Notes under the pieces: model-generated
The model's input: only the letters and a program-made list of their open reading frames with translations
Databases searched by the model: none
What the model was told of the DNA's origin: nothing
Assembly (NCBI GenBank): GCA_016699855.1
Contig: CP064988.1
Span: forward strand, 1,888,501-1,952,500
Origin: Rhodospirillales bacterium
Lineage (GTDB): Bacteria; Pseudomonadota; Alphaproteobacteria; Reyranellales; Reyranellaceae
DNA: 64,000 nt
Direction of reading: 5' to 3'
Position numbers and translations under genes: made by a program
In this document: positions 8,659 to 16,976 of the stretch, one piece after another
How positions within the stretch are numbered: position 1 is the stretch's first letter
Layout of the letters: each line of letters begins with the position of its first letter

Positions 8659-9826
8659 CTACTTCACGCGCTCGAGGATGCTGACGTAGTTCGCGACCGC
8701 GGCGCCGCCCATGTTGAACACTCCGCCCAGCGACGCCCTTGGGCAGCTGCATGGCGCCGGCCGTCTCCGACAGCTGCATCGCCGTCATCACGTGCATCGA
8801 CACGCCGGTGGCGCCGACCGGATGGCCCTTGGCCTTGAGGCCGCCGGACACGTTGACCGGCAGCTTGCCGTCGCGCTCGACCCAGCCCTCGAGGATCGCG
8901 CGCTCGCCCTGCCCGCGCGGCGTCAGCCCCATCGCCTCGTACTCGATCAGCTCGGCGGCGGTGAAGCAATCGTGGGTCTCGACGAAGCTGAGGTCCAGCA
9001 GGTCGAGCTTGGCCGAGGCCAGCGCGCGCTGCCACGCGAGCGTCGGGCCATCGAACTGGATGATGTCGCGCCGGCTCATCGGCAGGAAGTCGTTGACGTG
9101 CTCGGCGGCGCGGAAGGCCATCGCCTGTTTCATGCCCAGCGCGGTGTCGCTGTCGGCCAGGATCACGGCGGCGGCGCCGTCGGTCACCGGCGAGCAGTCC
9201 GTGCGCTTGAGCGGACCGGCCACGAACGGGTTCTTGTCCGACGGGTTGCGGCAGAACTCGTAGGCGAACTCCTTCTGGAAATGCGCGTAGGGGTTCTTGG
9301 CGCCGTTCCTATGCGCCTTCACGGCGATGCGCGCCAGCGCGTCCGACTTGTCGCCATACCGCTGGAAATAGGCGGCCGTGATCTTGCCGAAGATGCCGGC
9401 GAAGCCCGCCTCGATCTCGGCCTCCTCGGCGACGTAGGACGCCTTGATCAGCACGTCGCCGGCCTGGGCGCTGTTGAGCTCGGTCATCTTCTCGACGCCG
9501 ACCACCAGCACGAAGCGCGCCTTGCGCGCCGCCAGCGTGTTGATCCCCATGTGGATCGCGGCCGAGCCGGTGGCGCAGGCGTTCTCGACCCGGGTCGAGG
9601 GCTTGAAGCGCAGGTCGGGATGGGTCTGCAACGGCAGCGAGGAGTGGAACTCCTGCTTCACGAAGCCGCCGTTCATGTTGCCGACGTAGATCGCGTCGAC
9701 GTCCTTCGGCTCGACGCCGGCGTGCGCCATCGCCTCGGCCGCGACCTTCACCACCATCGACTCGCTGGTCTCGCCGTCGAGCTTGCCGAATTTCGAGTGG
9801 GCCCAGCCCACGATGCACGCGGTCAT
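8659..9826 (-). CDS. Acetyl-CoA acetyltransferase (thiolase), frameshifted near the C-terminus
   Basis: SCP-x type thiolase of about 389 aa. Visible features: the nucleophile region RVENACATGSAAIH (active Cys at about 87), SPVTDGAAAVILA, and the C-terminal GGLKAKGHPVGATG with the catalytic His. After LSETAGAMQLPKG the frame shifts near 8730-8740: the normal family ending LGGVFNMGGAAVANY...LERVK is intact in another frame and stops at 8659. The length (1168 bases) implies one extra or two missing bases. The downstream Cys of the classic CxG motif is replaced by the NMGG type seen in lipid-transfer thiolases. Real mutation or sequence error cannot be told apart here. Confidence 0.85.
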
Positions 9827-9902
9827 GTCCGCCTCCGCCAGGGTTGCGATGGATCACCGAGCATAGACCCGCCGGCGCGGTGCGTCGATGACGCCACCGG
9901 AT

Positions 9903-10454
9903 CTACGGCGCGAAGGCCAGCATCTGGCAGTTGGCGAAGCGCTGGCCGGTCAGGTGGTAGAAGAACGCGCTGTGCCCGACCACGGCGATGCGCCGCTCCG
10001 GCCGGCCGCGCAACCAGGCGCGGAACGCCGCCACGCGCGCCTCGACCGCCTCCAGCGGCTCGACCGGCTGGCCGCGCTCGTCGACATCGTGGGCGTGCCA
10101 CCACGGGTCGTCGAGATGGTCGAAGGCGAGGTCGGGGAAATCCGTCGCCAGCGCCGCCGGCGAGCGGCCGATGTCGCAGCTGGCGGTGACCCGCTCGCGG
10201 TGCAGCGTCTCGATCAGCAACGGCCGGTCCGCCCCGAACAGGCCGCGGGCGGTCTGTATGGCGCGGGTGAAGGGCGAGGTCACCACCAGCTCGGCGTCGA
10301 GACGCGCGGCGGCGGCGCGGGCGGCGGCGACCTGGCTCTCGCCCTTGGGCGACAGCGGCGCGTCGATCAACCCCGGATCGATGCCGGTGCGAGCGTAGAG
10401 GTCGTTGAAGGTCGATTCGCCGTGCCGGATCAGCACGATGGAGGATGTCGCCAT
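9903..10454 (-). CDS. Histidine phosphatase (phosphoglycerate mutase-like) family protein
   Basis: A 183-aa protein of histidine phosphatase branch 1. The catalytic motif RHGEST is at residues 10-15 (His11 is the phosphorylated residue), with an Arg in SPFTRAIQTA and the second His in VVGHSAFFYHL near the C-terminus. These motifs indicate a phosphomonoesterase or mutase, with substrate undetermined. It is a compact single-domain form, without signal peptide. Confidence 0.87.
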   Translation of the reverse strand: MATSSIVLIRHGESTFNDLYARTGIDPGLIDAPLSPKGESQVAAARAAAARLDAELVVTSPFTRAIQTARGLFGADRPLLIETLHRERVTASCDIGRSPAALATDFPDLAFDHLDDPWWHAHDVDERGQPVEPLEAVEARVAAFRAWLRGRPERRIAVVGHSAFFYHLTGQRFANCQMLAFAP

Positions 10455-10555
10455 GATGGCGGGGAAATAGCCCCGACGCGGTCCGGATTCAACCGCCGTT
10501 CGCGGTCATCAGCCCTTCGCGTCCGGCACCCCGCATGTCCGGCGCGCCGGCGCCG

Positions 10556-11275
10556 TCACCGACTCTCCTCGGCGGCGATCGAGGCGGCGATGCCGGCGTC
10601 GATCGCGGCGCGGTCGGTGATGCCGGCGGGGCTGTCCCGTCCCGGCAGGAATTTGCGGAAATGCGTCCAGCGCTGGCGGCTGACCGCCTCCAGCCGCGCC
10701 AGCTCGGCCAGCGGATCGACGTGGTCGTCGACCCGCAGATCGAGGTCGGAATATTCCTCGACGCCGTGGATCAGCAGCGCCGCCGACTGCCGGCCGCGCT
10801 TGTCGCCGCCCGCCGCCTCGCCGGCCACGAGCGCGGTGACCAGCCGGCGCGCGAACGGCAGCGCGGCGAGGCCTTCGATGTAGGCGCGCGCCGTCTCCTC
10901 GACCACCGCCGGCCCGGCCAGCATGTTGCCGGCGATCGAGAAGCCGTCGCCGATCACATGCCCGCACCACGCCACGCATTCGGCCCCCGTGCGCGCCGCC
11001 GAGCGGCCGTCGCGGTCCATCACGTGGAGCTGGCGGTGCTCGCGGCCCGCGTCGGCGGCGGCCAGCAGCCGCACGACCTCGTCGGCCGCGATCCCGTCTT
11101 CGAGCAGGCGCAGCCCGCGCGGTCCGTAGAGCGGATTGACCAGCGCCTGTGTCGCCACGGCGCCGACGCCGCTCCTGATGAACGGCACGCGGCCGCCGAC
11201 CGCGAAGAACCTCGTCGCGACGGCGATGCCGAGGCATCCCGTGGCGGGATCGCGCGCGATGATCGACCAGGTCAT
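10556..11275 (-). CDS. DUF1028 protein, predicted Ntn-hydrolase
   Basis: Protein of 239 aa of the DUF1028 family, which adopts an Ntn-hydrolase-like fold. It begins TWSIIARDPATGCLGIAVATRF, then VGAVATQALVNPLYGPRGL, both typical. It lies seven bases after the gamma-glutamyltransferase gene (also an Ntn-hydrolase) on the same strand, so the pair is probably co-transcribed. DUF1028 proteins are often found with peptidase and amino-acid catabolic genes; the activity is not established. Confidence 0.85.
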   Translation of the reverse strand: MTWSIIARDPATGCLGIAVATRFFAVGGRVPFIRSGVGAVATQALVNPLYGPRGLRLLEDGIAADEVVRLLAAADAGREHRQLHVMDRDGRSAARTGAECVAWCGHVIGDGFSIAGNMLAGPAVVEETARAYIEGLAALPFARRLVTALVAGEAAGGDKRGRQSAALLIHGVEEYSDLDLRVDDHVDPLAELARLEAVSRQRWTHFRKFLPGRDSPAGITDRAAIDAGIAASIAAEESR

Positions 11276-11282
11276 GCCGCGC

Positions 11283-13085
11283 TCAGCGTCCGGCCGCGTA
11301 GCCCTGCATGCCGCGCGGATTGGCGGCGGCCTTGCGCCACGGATCGTCGCGCGACGCCGCCGTCAGGCGGCCCTCCGACCAGTCGTCGTTCATCTCGACC
11401 TTGTGGCCGCGGCGCTTGAGCTCGGCCACCGTCGCCGGCGGCACGCGGCCCTCGAGCACAAGCACGCCGGGCCGCGCCGTGCGCGGCCAGAACGAGCTGG
11501 GGAAATGCTCGCTGTGCCAGGCCGGCGCGTCGATCGCCTCCTGGAGGTTCATGCCGGCGTGCACGTGGCGCAGGAAGAACTGCGCGATCCACTGGTCCTG
11601 CTGGTCGCCGCCGGGCGAGCCCCAGGCGAGATAGGGCTCGCCGTCGCGCAGCGCGAAGGTCGGCGTCAAGGTCGTGCGCGGCCGCTTGCCCGGCGCCAGC
11701 GTCCCCGGCAGCCCCTCCTCCAGCCAGAACATCTGCGCGCGCGTGCCCAGCGGGAAGCCCAGCTCGGGGATCACCGGCGAGCTCTGCAGCCAGCCGCCGC
11801 TGGGCGTCGAGGTGACCATGTTGCCGTCGCGGTCGACGATGTCGAAATGCACCGTATCGCCGCGCGCCTCGCCCAGCCGGCCGACCGTCGGCTCGCCGGC
11901 GCCGCTCGAACCGACAGCGGAGCGCTTGCCGTCGGCCTGGCGCAGCTTCACGACGCCGCCATAGCCGTCGATCCGGCCGGGCCGCAACTCCAGCGACGCG
12001 GTGTCGTCGATCAGCTTGCGGCGGTCGGCGTTGTAGGCGTCGGACAGCAGGGTCGCCATCGGCACGTCGACGAAGGCGGGATCGCCGTAGAAGGCCTCGC
12101 GGTCGGCGAAGGCCAGCTTGGCGCATTCGACCTGGAGATGGATGAAATCCGGCCCCTTCGGATCGAGCCCGTCGAGGTCGTAGCCGGCCAGCAGCGCCAG
12201 CTGCTGCAGCATCGCCGGACCCTGGCTCCAGGCGCCGGCCTTGCAGACGGTGTAGCGGCCGTACTGGTAGGTCAGCGGCGCCTCGACCGTGGCCTTCCAC
12301 TTCGCCATGTCGTCGCCGTTGAGCACGCCGCGGTGGCGCCGGCCGCTGACGTCCATCACCTCCTGCGTGCGGCAGAACGCGTCGACGGCCTCGGCGACGA
12401 AGCCCTGCGACCATGTCGACCGCGCCTTCTCGATCTGCGCCACGCGGTCGCCGCCGGCCGTCTCGGCCTCGCGCACGATGCGCTCGTAGGTGTCGGCGAA
12501 GGCGGGGTTGCGGAACATCGAGCCGGGCTTCGGCACGTTCCCGCCGGGCAGGAACACCGCCGCCGAGGTCGGCCAGTGCTCGGTGAACTGCTTGCGCACG
12601 GTGTTGATGGTGGCGCAGGCGCGCTCGACGATCGGATTGCCGTGGCGCGCGTAGCCGATCGCCGCCTCCAGCACGTCCCTCGGCCGCATCGTGCCGTAGT
12701 CGCGCAGCAGCAGCATGTAGGCGTCGAACGTACCGGGCACGCACGGCGCCAGCAGACCGGTGCCGGGGATCAGGTCCAGCCCCAGCGAACGGAAGTGCGC
12801 GATCGTCGCGCCGGCCGGCGCCGGGCCCTGGCCGCAGATCACCTCCGGCCGGCCGCGGCGGACGTCGTGGACGATGATCGGCACGTCGCCGCCGGGGCCG
12901 CACAGATGCGGCTCGACCACCTGCAAGGTGAAGGCGGTCGCGGCGGCGGCGTCGAAGGCGTTGCCGCCGCGCTCGAGCACGCCCATGCCGACCGCCGTGG
13001 CGATCCAGTGGGTCGAGGCGACGACGCCGAACGTGCCGACGATCTCCGGCCGCGTCGTGAACGGATCGGGGTTGATGACGGCCAT
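11283..13085 (-). CDS. Gamma-glutamyltransferase family protein
   Basis: About 600-aa Ntn-hydrolase that would self-cleave into two subunits and transfer or hydrolyse gamma-glutamyl (or related) groups. The start of the mature small subunit is recognisable at GDTVHFDIVDRDGNMVTSTP, with Thr as nucleophile, followed by GGWLQSSP. The C-terminus has GSPGGDQQDQWIAQFFL. The ATG at 13085 is chosen for AGGAGGG five to six bases upstream. No signal peptide is evident at this start, which is unusual for true GGTs and suggests a cytoplasmic acylase-like subgroup. Operon with the DUF1028 gene. Confidence 0.88.
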   Translation of the reverse strand: MAVINPDPFTTRPEIVGTFGVVASTHWIATAVGMGVLERGGNAFDAAAATAFTLQVVEPHLCGPGGDVPIIVHDVRRGRPEVICGQGPAPAGATIAHFRSLGLDLIPGTGLLAPCVPGTFDAYMLLLRDYGTMRPRDVLEAAIGYARHGNPIVERACATINTVRKQFTEHWPTSAAVFLPGGNVPKPGSMFRNPAFADTYERIVREAETAGGDRVAQIEKARSTWSQGFVAEAVDAFCRTQEVMDVSGRRHRGVLNGDDMAKWKATVEAPLTYQYGRYTVCKAGAWSQGPAMLQQLALLAGYDLDGLDPKGPDFIHLQVECAKLAFADREAFYGDPAFVDVPMATLLSDAYNADRRKLIDDTASLELRPGRIDGYGGVVKLRQADGKRSAVGSSGAGEPTVGRLGEARGDTVHFDIVDRDGNMVTSTPSGGWLQSSPVIPELGFPLGTRAQMFWLEEGLPGTLAPGKRPRTTLTPTFALRDGEPYLAWGSPGGDQQDQWIAQFFLRHVHAGMNLQEAIDAPAWHSEHFPSSFWPRTARPGVLVLEGRVPPATVAELKRRGHKVEMNDDWSEGRLTAASRDDPWRKAAANPRGMQGYAAGR

Positions 13086-13195
13086 GCGGCCCTCCTGCGC
13101 TGGACCGCCGACCGTACCAGACGTCGGCCGCACCGCCATTCGGAAAGCGGGCGGGGTGATGCAGCAGGTTACGCATTAGACGCCGCGTTCTCCTC

Positions 13196-13379
13196 CCTTC
13201 TCCCCCGTCTTCGGGGGAGAAGGTGGCGCGGAGCGCCGGATGAGGGGCGCGGCCGCGCGGACGGTCGCGAGCGCGCGCCTCCTTGCCCGCTAACGTCGGA
13301 GACGAAGACCCCTCATCCCCGCCACGGCTGCCGCAGCGTACCTTCGGGCACCGTCTCCCCCGAAGACGGGGAGAAGGGA
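13196..13379. repeat. Family A palindromic repeat pair
   Basis: Two inverted copies: CTTCTCCCCCGTCTTCGGGG... at 13196-13250 and its inverted partner at 13309-13379, each a hairpin itself. The same element recurs at 48.2 kb. It occupies most of the 13140-13565 gap between divergent genes; the rest shows no gene. Confidence 0.8.
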
Positions 13380-13565
13380 AGATGAGATCGCGGACCGCAG
13401 GGGGGGGGGAGGGAGCATGAAGGCACCGCGCCGACTTCGAAATTGAGACCTCATCCCCGGCGTCGCGGCGCTCGCGTCGGGCGCGCATCTCGGCCATAAT
13501 TCGGCCCCGGCGGATGCGCTAGGATCGCGTCCGCGCGACGTTGATCGCGACGGAACAGGGACGCC

Positions 13566-14845
13566 ATGGCCGACGGAACCACTGCGAACGGCGAGAAGAA
13601 GGGCCCCGGCGGCGCCGCGATCGCCGGCTTCGTGCTCGGCGGCATAGCCCTGCTCCTGATCGGTCTCGCGCTCGGCTGGTACCTGTTCTACCGCGTCATC
13701 TACAACCAGCCGGTCCAGCCGGCGCCGCCGCCGGCCCCGCCGGCGGCCGCCCCGTCCGGACCCCGCCGCCGTCGCGGCGCTGGAGACGGCGCTCGACCGG
13801 CAGCGCAAATCCAACAAGGATCTCGAGGACCAGATCGCCAAGCTGCGCGGCGCGTTGCAGGGCGACGTGTGCACGATCGTCGATCCGCGCGGCCTGGGCA
13901 TCCCCGGCGCGCCGGCCGGTGGTCCCGGCTCGACGACCATGGTCCCGGGCGGGACATCGGTTCCCGGTGGACCGGCCGGCAAGGGCGCGACATCGACGCC
14001 GGGCGGCACGGGCGGCCCCGGCGCCACCGGCGGTCCGGGCACGACCCGGGCGGCACCCCGGCACGCCACCGGGCACGCCGCCCGGTGGAACGCCGGGCAA
14101 GGGCGCCGAGACCAAGACGCCGCCGGGCACGCCTCCCGGCACCACGCCACCGGGCGCGACCGGACCGACCGGCTCGGCCGCCGACCTCGTGCCGGTGCTC
14201 GAGGCCGCGACCGCGATCATCCTGTCGCCCGGCGGCCACGGCTCCGGCTTCTTCATCGGCCGCAACATGGTGGTGACCAACCGCCACGTCGTGAAGGAGC
14301 CGTATCCGGGCAACAAGGTCTATCTCGCCAGCCGCAAGTTCGGCACGGTGCTCGAGGGCACGGTGATCGCGGCGGCGGGCACCGGCCAGGCCGGCGGCTC
14401 GGATTTCGCCGTGATCCGCGTCGACGACCAGGTGCCGGCCCACATCAAGCCGTTGCCGCTGGCGGCCGAGCCGGCCTCGCTCAAGCAGGTCGTCGCCGCC
14501 GGCTATCCCGGCGCCGTCGTGCGCAACGACCGCAACTTCATCGACCTGATCAAGGGCGACCCGAGCAAGGCGCCCGAGCTCGTGCTGACGCGCGGCGAGA
14601 TCAGCGCGGTGCAGAACCGCGAGCGCGGCATCCCGTCGGTGGCGCACACCGCGGCGATCTCCTCGGGCAATTCCGGCGGTCCGCTGGTCGATTCCTGCGG
14701 CCGCGTGGTCGGCATCAACACCTTCGGCACCAAGGCCGAGGCCGGCCCCGGCGGCGGCTTCGCGCTGGGCTCGACCGGCATCGCCAACTTCCTGAAGTCC
14801 AGCGACGTGCCGTTCGACTGGCAGGAAGTCGCCTGCGCCAAGTGA
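13566..14845 (+). pseudogene. Membrane-anchored trypsin-like serine protease, broken by apparent frameshifts
   Basis: Three frames together give one protein. Frame 1 (13566-about 13755): a cytoplasmic tail, one TM helix (AAIAGFVLGGIALLLIGLAL) and a Pro-rich linker. Frame 2 (to about 14045): a coiled coil (ALETALDRQRKSNKDLEDQI) and a Gly/Pro/Thr linker. Frame 3 (to 14845): the protease domain, with His in VVTNRHVV, Asp in GGSDFAVIRVD and Ser in SSGNSGGPLVD, the complete catalytic triad of S1-type enzymes. The breaks lie in C/G-rich stretches, and adding one or two single bases restores a smooth TPGTPPGTPPGG linker. So the gene may be intact in reality. It would be a periplasm-facing protease. 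Confidence 0.7.
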
Positions 14846-14885
14846 CCGGCGCCTAGCACCCGACGGCCGGCGCGGACACGGCGCG

Positions 14886-15338
14886 ATGGAAGTCCTGTTC
14901 TCCATCGTGTTCGAGGTCGTCGGCGAGCTGCTGCTCCAGCTCGTCGCCCTCGTCTTCGGCGAGGCCATGGGCAAGGCGTTCGGCGCCGCCTTCAAACCGC
15001 GTTCCAGCGCCGCCTCGATCGTGCTGCACGGGATCTTCGGAATCGCCGCCGGCGCGCTGTCGCTGTGGCTCTGGCCGGCGCGCGGCCTCGGCTCGGCCGC
15101 CGGCCCGTGGGTGGCGCTGCTGATCTGCCCGGCGGTCGCCGGCGCCGCGCTGGCGGCCTACGCCGCCTTCGCCACGCGGGTCGATCCACCGGCCGCCGGC
15201 GGAGGCTCGGCGCCCGCCGCCAATGACGACGACACTTCGCCGGCCGGCGAGCGCCGCGCCCGGATCGTCACGGGATTCTTCTCCGGCTACCTGCTGGCGC
15301 TGGGCGTCGGCGCCGTGCGCCACGCCTTCGCGATCTGA
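14886..15338 (+). CDS. Small integral membrane protein of unknown function
   Basis: 150 aa with about four hydrophobic segments (residues 4-26, 44-60, 70-92, 126-143) and a short acidic/Ser/Gly loop (GGGSAPAANDDDTSP) before the last helix. It follows the protease gene by 40 bases on the same strand and may be co-transcribed. Its last 29 coding bases are duplicated just downstream as part of an 81-bp tandem repeat. I do not recognise a family. Confidence 0.6.
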   Translation: MEVLFSIVFEVVGELLLQLVALVFGEAMGKAFGAAFKPRSSAASIVLHGIFGIAAGALSLWLWPARGLGSAAGPWVALLICPAVAGAALAAYAAFATRVDPPAAGGGSAPAANDDDTSPAGERRARIVTGFFSGYLLALGVGAVRHAFAI

Positions 15339-15471
15339 CGCTTCCAGAGTGGCGAGCCACCCTGCCCTCTCCGCCGCGCAGCGGGGGAGGGCGCCGTGCG
15401 CCACGCCTTCGCGACCTGACGCTTCCAGAGTGGCGAGCCACCCTGCCCTCTCCGCCGCGTAGCGGGGGAGA
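15310..15471. repeat. 81-bp tandem duplication including a gene 3' end
   Basis: Bases 15310-15390 and 15391-15471 are near-identical. Each copy holds the last codons and stop of the small membrane protein gene plus the first arm of a family B palindrome. Only a few substitutions separate the copies, so the duplication looks recent. Confidence 0.9.
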
Positions 15472-15690
15472 GGGAGGGGGACCCGCCGCGTCAGCGGCGG
15501 GGAGGGTGAGGTGGTGGACCGATCGGCACGAACGTCGATGGCGATCGAGGAGGGTTCCCGTCGACCTCATCCACGGTCGACATCGAAGCGCGAGCACTTC
15601 ACTTCTCGACCGCGGCCCATACGACGACCACCTCACCCTCCCATGCGTCGCATGGGCCCCGCGCTCTCCTCCGCTGCGCGGCGGAGAGGG
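15362..15690. repeat. Family B composite inverted repeat
   Basis: Left arm (CTCTCCGCCGCG-AGCGGGGGAG, then a GGGTGAGGTGG end at about 15516) and an inverted right arm (15628-15690) flank a core of about 110 bases not shared with other copies. Fills the gap before the convergent lipoprotein gene. Confidence 0.8.
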
Positions 15691-15703
15691 AATGGCGGCG
15701 GCA

Positions 15704-16204
15704 CTACCGCGTGCCGGTCGCCTGGTCGATGGCCTGCTGCAGCAGGGTCTTCTGCCGCGTCAGATCGTCGAGCTGGCGGCGCTTCTCGGCGTCGGCCAGG
15801 GTCGGGTTCTGCTGCACCATGTCGCCGCGGCGCTGGAGATCGTCGACCTGGCCGCGCAGGCGCGCCAGCTCGGCGGCGTTGCCGGTGCGCGACGCCTCGG
15901 CCGAGGCCAGCCGCGAGCGCATACGGTTGATGTCGGCGGACAGCGCCGCGCTCTGGCGCTGCAAGGCCGCCTTCTCGCCCGCGACCTGCTGGCGCTCGGC
16001 CTGCGCGGCGCTGGCCTGCTGCTGGAGCTGCTGGTTGCGCTGCTGCTCGGCGGTCAGCGTCTCGCGCCGCTCCTGCGTCTGGCGTTCGTAGGTGCCGCTC
16101 GACAGCCCGCCGACGCCGCCGAAGAAGCCGCCCTTGCTGGGATCGCTGGAATTGCAGGCCGCGAGCGTGAACAGCGCCGCGCCGGCGAGGATGGTCTTGC
16201 GCAT
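15704..16204 (-). CDS. Coiled-coil lipoprotein
   Basis: A 166-aa predicted lipoprotein: signal MRKTILAGAALFTLAAC with lipobox LAAC, then a Gly-rich spacer (GGFFGGVGGLSSG). From about residue 40 on it is nearly all Gln/Arg/Glu/Ala coiled coil (EQQRNQQLQQQASAAQAER; RLRGQVDDLQRRG). ATG 16204 has GGAGG seven bases upstream. It is third in an operon after the SUMF1-domain and glycine-zipper genes (26-base gap). Probably periplasmic, tethered to a membrane; function unknown. Confidence 0.75.
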   Translation of the reverse strand: MRKTILAGAALFTLAACNSSDPSKGGFFGGVGGLSSGTYERQTQERRETLTAEQQRNQQLQQQASAAQAERQQVAGEKAALQRQSAALSADINRMRSRLASAEASRTGNAAELARLRGQVDDLQRRGDMVQQNPTLADAEKRRQLDDLTRQKTLLQQAIDQATGTR

Positions 16205-16230
16205 GGTCGAGCCTCCGAGATCGGCCACCG

Positions 16231-16965
16231 TCAGCCCGTGCGGCTGATCGCGATGGCGCCGTTGAGGTCGTTGAGCTGGCCCTGCAGCGTCGAGATCTGG
16301 CGGCTCAGCCGCGCGATCTCGGCGTCCATCTGCGCGGTGCTCGCGCCGGGGGCCTCGGACTTGGTGGCGTTGCGGGCCTGGATGTAGTCGTTCTGGCGCT
16401 CCTGCAGCCGCGCGATGGTCTGCTGGATCGAGGCCGCGTCCTGCTCGGCGACCGCGACCTTGCTGTTGAGCTCGGCCTGCGAGGCGCGGCGCGCGTTGAC
16501 GTCGGCGCGCAGCCGCGCGAGATCGGCCTTGTCCTGGGCCACGACGGCGCGCGTGGTCGCGATCATCTGCTCCAGCTTGGCGTTGTCGGAGCGCACGTCC
16601 GACGTCATCGAGTCCAGGCGCTGGTTCTCGTTGACGTAGGCCTCCTTCTTCTTGGCGACGTAGGTGCCGGCGGCGGCGCCCACCAGGCCGCCGGCGGCGG
16701 CGCCGATCAGCGCGCCGCGGGCGCGGTTCTTGCCGCCCACCAGCGCGCCGATCAGCGCGCCGGCGACCGCGCCGGCCACCGCGCCCTCGGCGATGGTGCG
16801 GTTGAAATCCTCGGCCTGGGCGCGCAGCTGGCGCTGCTCCGGCGTCAGGCTGGTGTCGCTCGACGAGCCGGCGCCGCCGCCGGTGACGCAGCCGCCGAGC
16901 ATGGCGGCGCAGGCCGCCGCGGCGACGGCCGACCGCATGGCGCGGGGACGGAAGAAGGCGAACAT
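16231..16965 (-). CDS. Glycine-zipper lipoprotein with coiled coil
   Basis: 244 aa. Signal peptide with lipobox LGGC (Cys at about 26). Residues about 60-105 form a glycine zipper (AVAGAVAGALIGALVGG ... GALIGAAAGGLVGAAAG), a small-residue helical hairpin that inserts in or lines membranes. The rest is a long coiled coil (about 110-235). The ATG at 16965 has GAGGAGA upstream. It lies 11 bases after the SUMF1-domain gene and 26 before the second lipoprotein. Glycine-zipper lipoproteins often span or stabilise the outer membrane; the precise job here is unknown. Confidence 0.78.
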   Translation of the reverse strand: MFAFFRPRAMRSAVAAAACAAMLGGCVTGGGAGSSSDTSLTPEQRQLRAQAEDFNRTIAEGAVAGAVAGALIGALVGGKNRARGALIGAAAGGLVGAAAGTYVAKKKEAYVNENQRLDSMTSDVRSDNAKLEQMIATTRAVVAQDKADLARLRADVNARRASQAELNSKVAVAEQDAASIQQTIARLQERQNDYIQARNATKSEAPGASTAQMDAEIARLSRQISTLQGQLNDLNGAIAISRTG

Positions 16966-16976
16966 CTGGAGTCTCC

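Noticed and set aside
5791..8838. A 1015-codon open frame on the plus strand
   Set aside because: It is antisense to the acyl-CoA dehydrogenase and DUF6880 genes, is very rich in Arg, His and Asp, and has no domain. In 70% GC DNA such shadows are long by chance.
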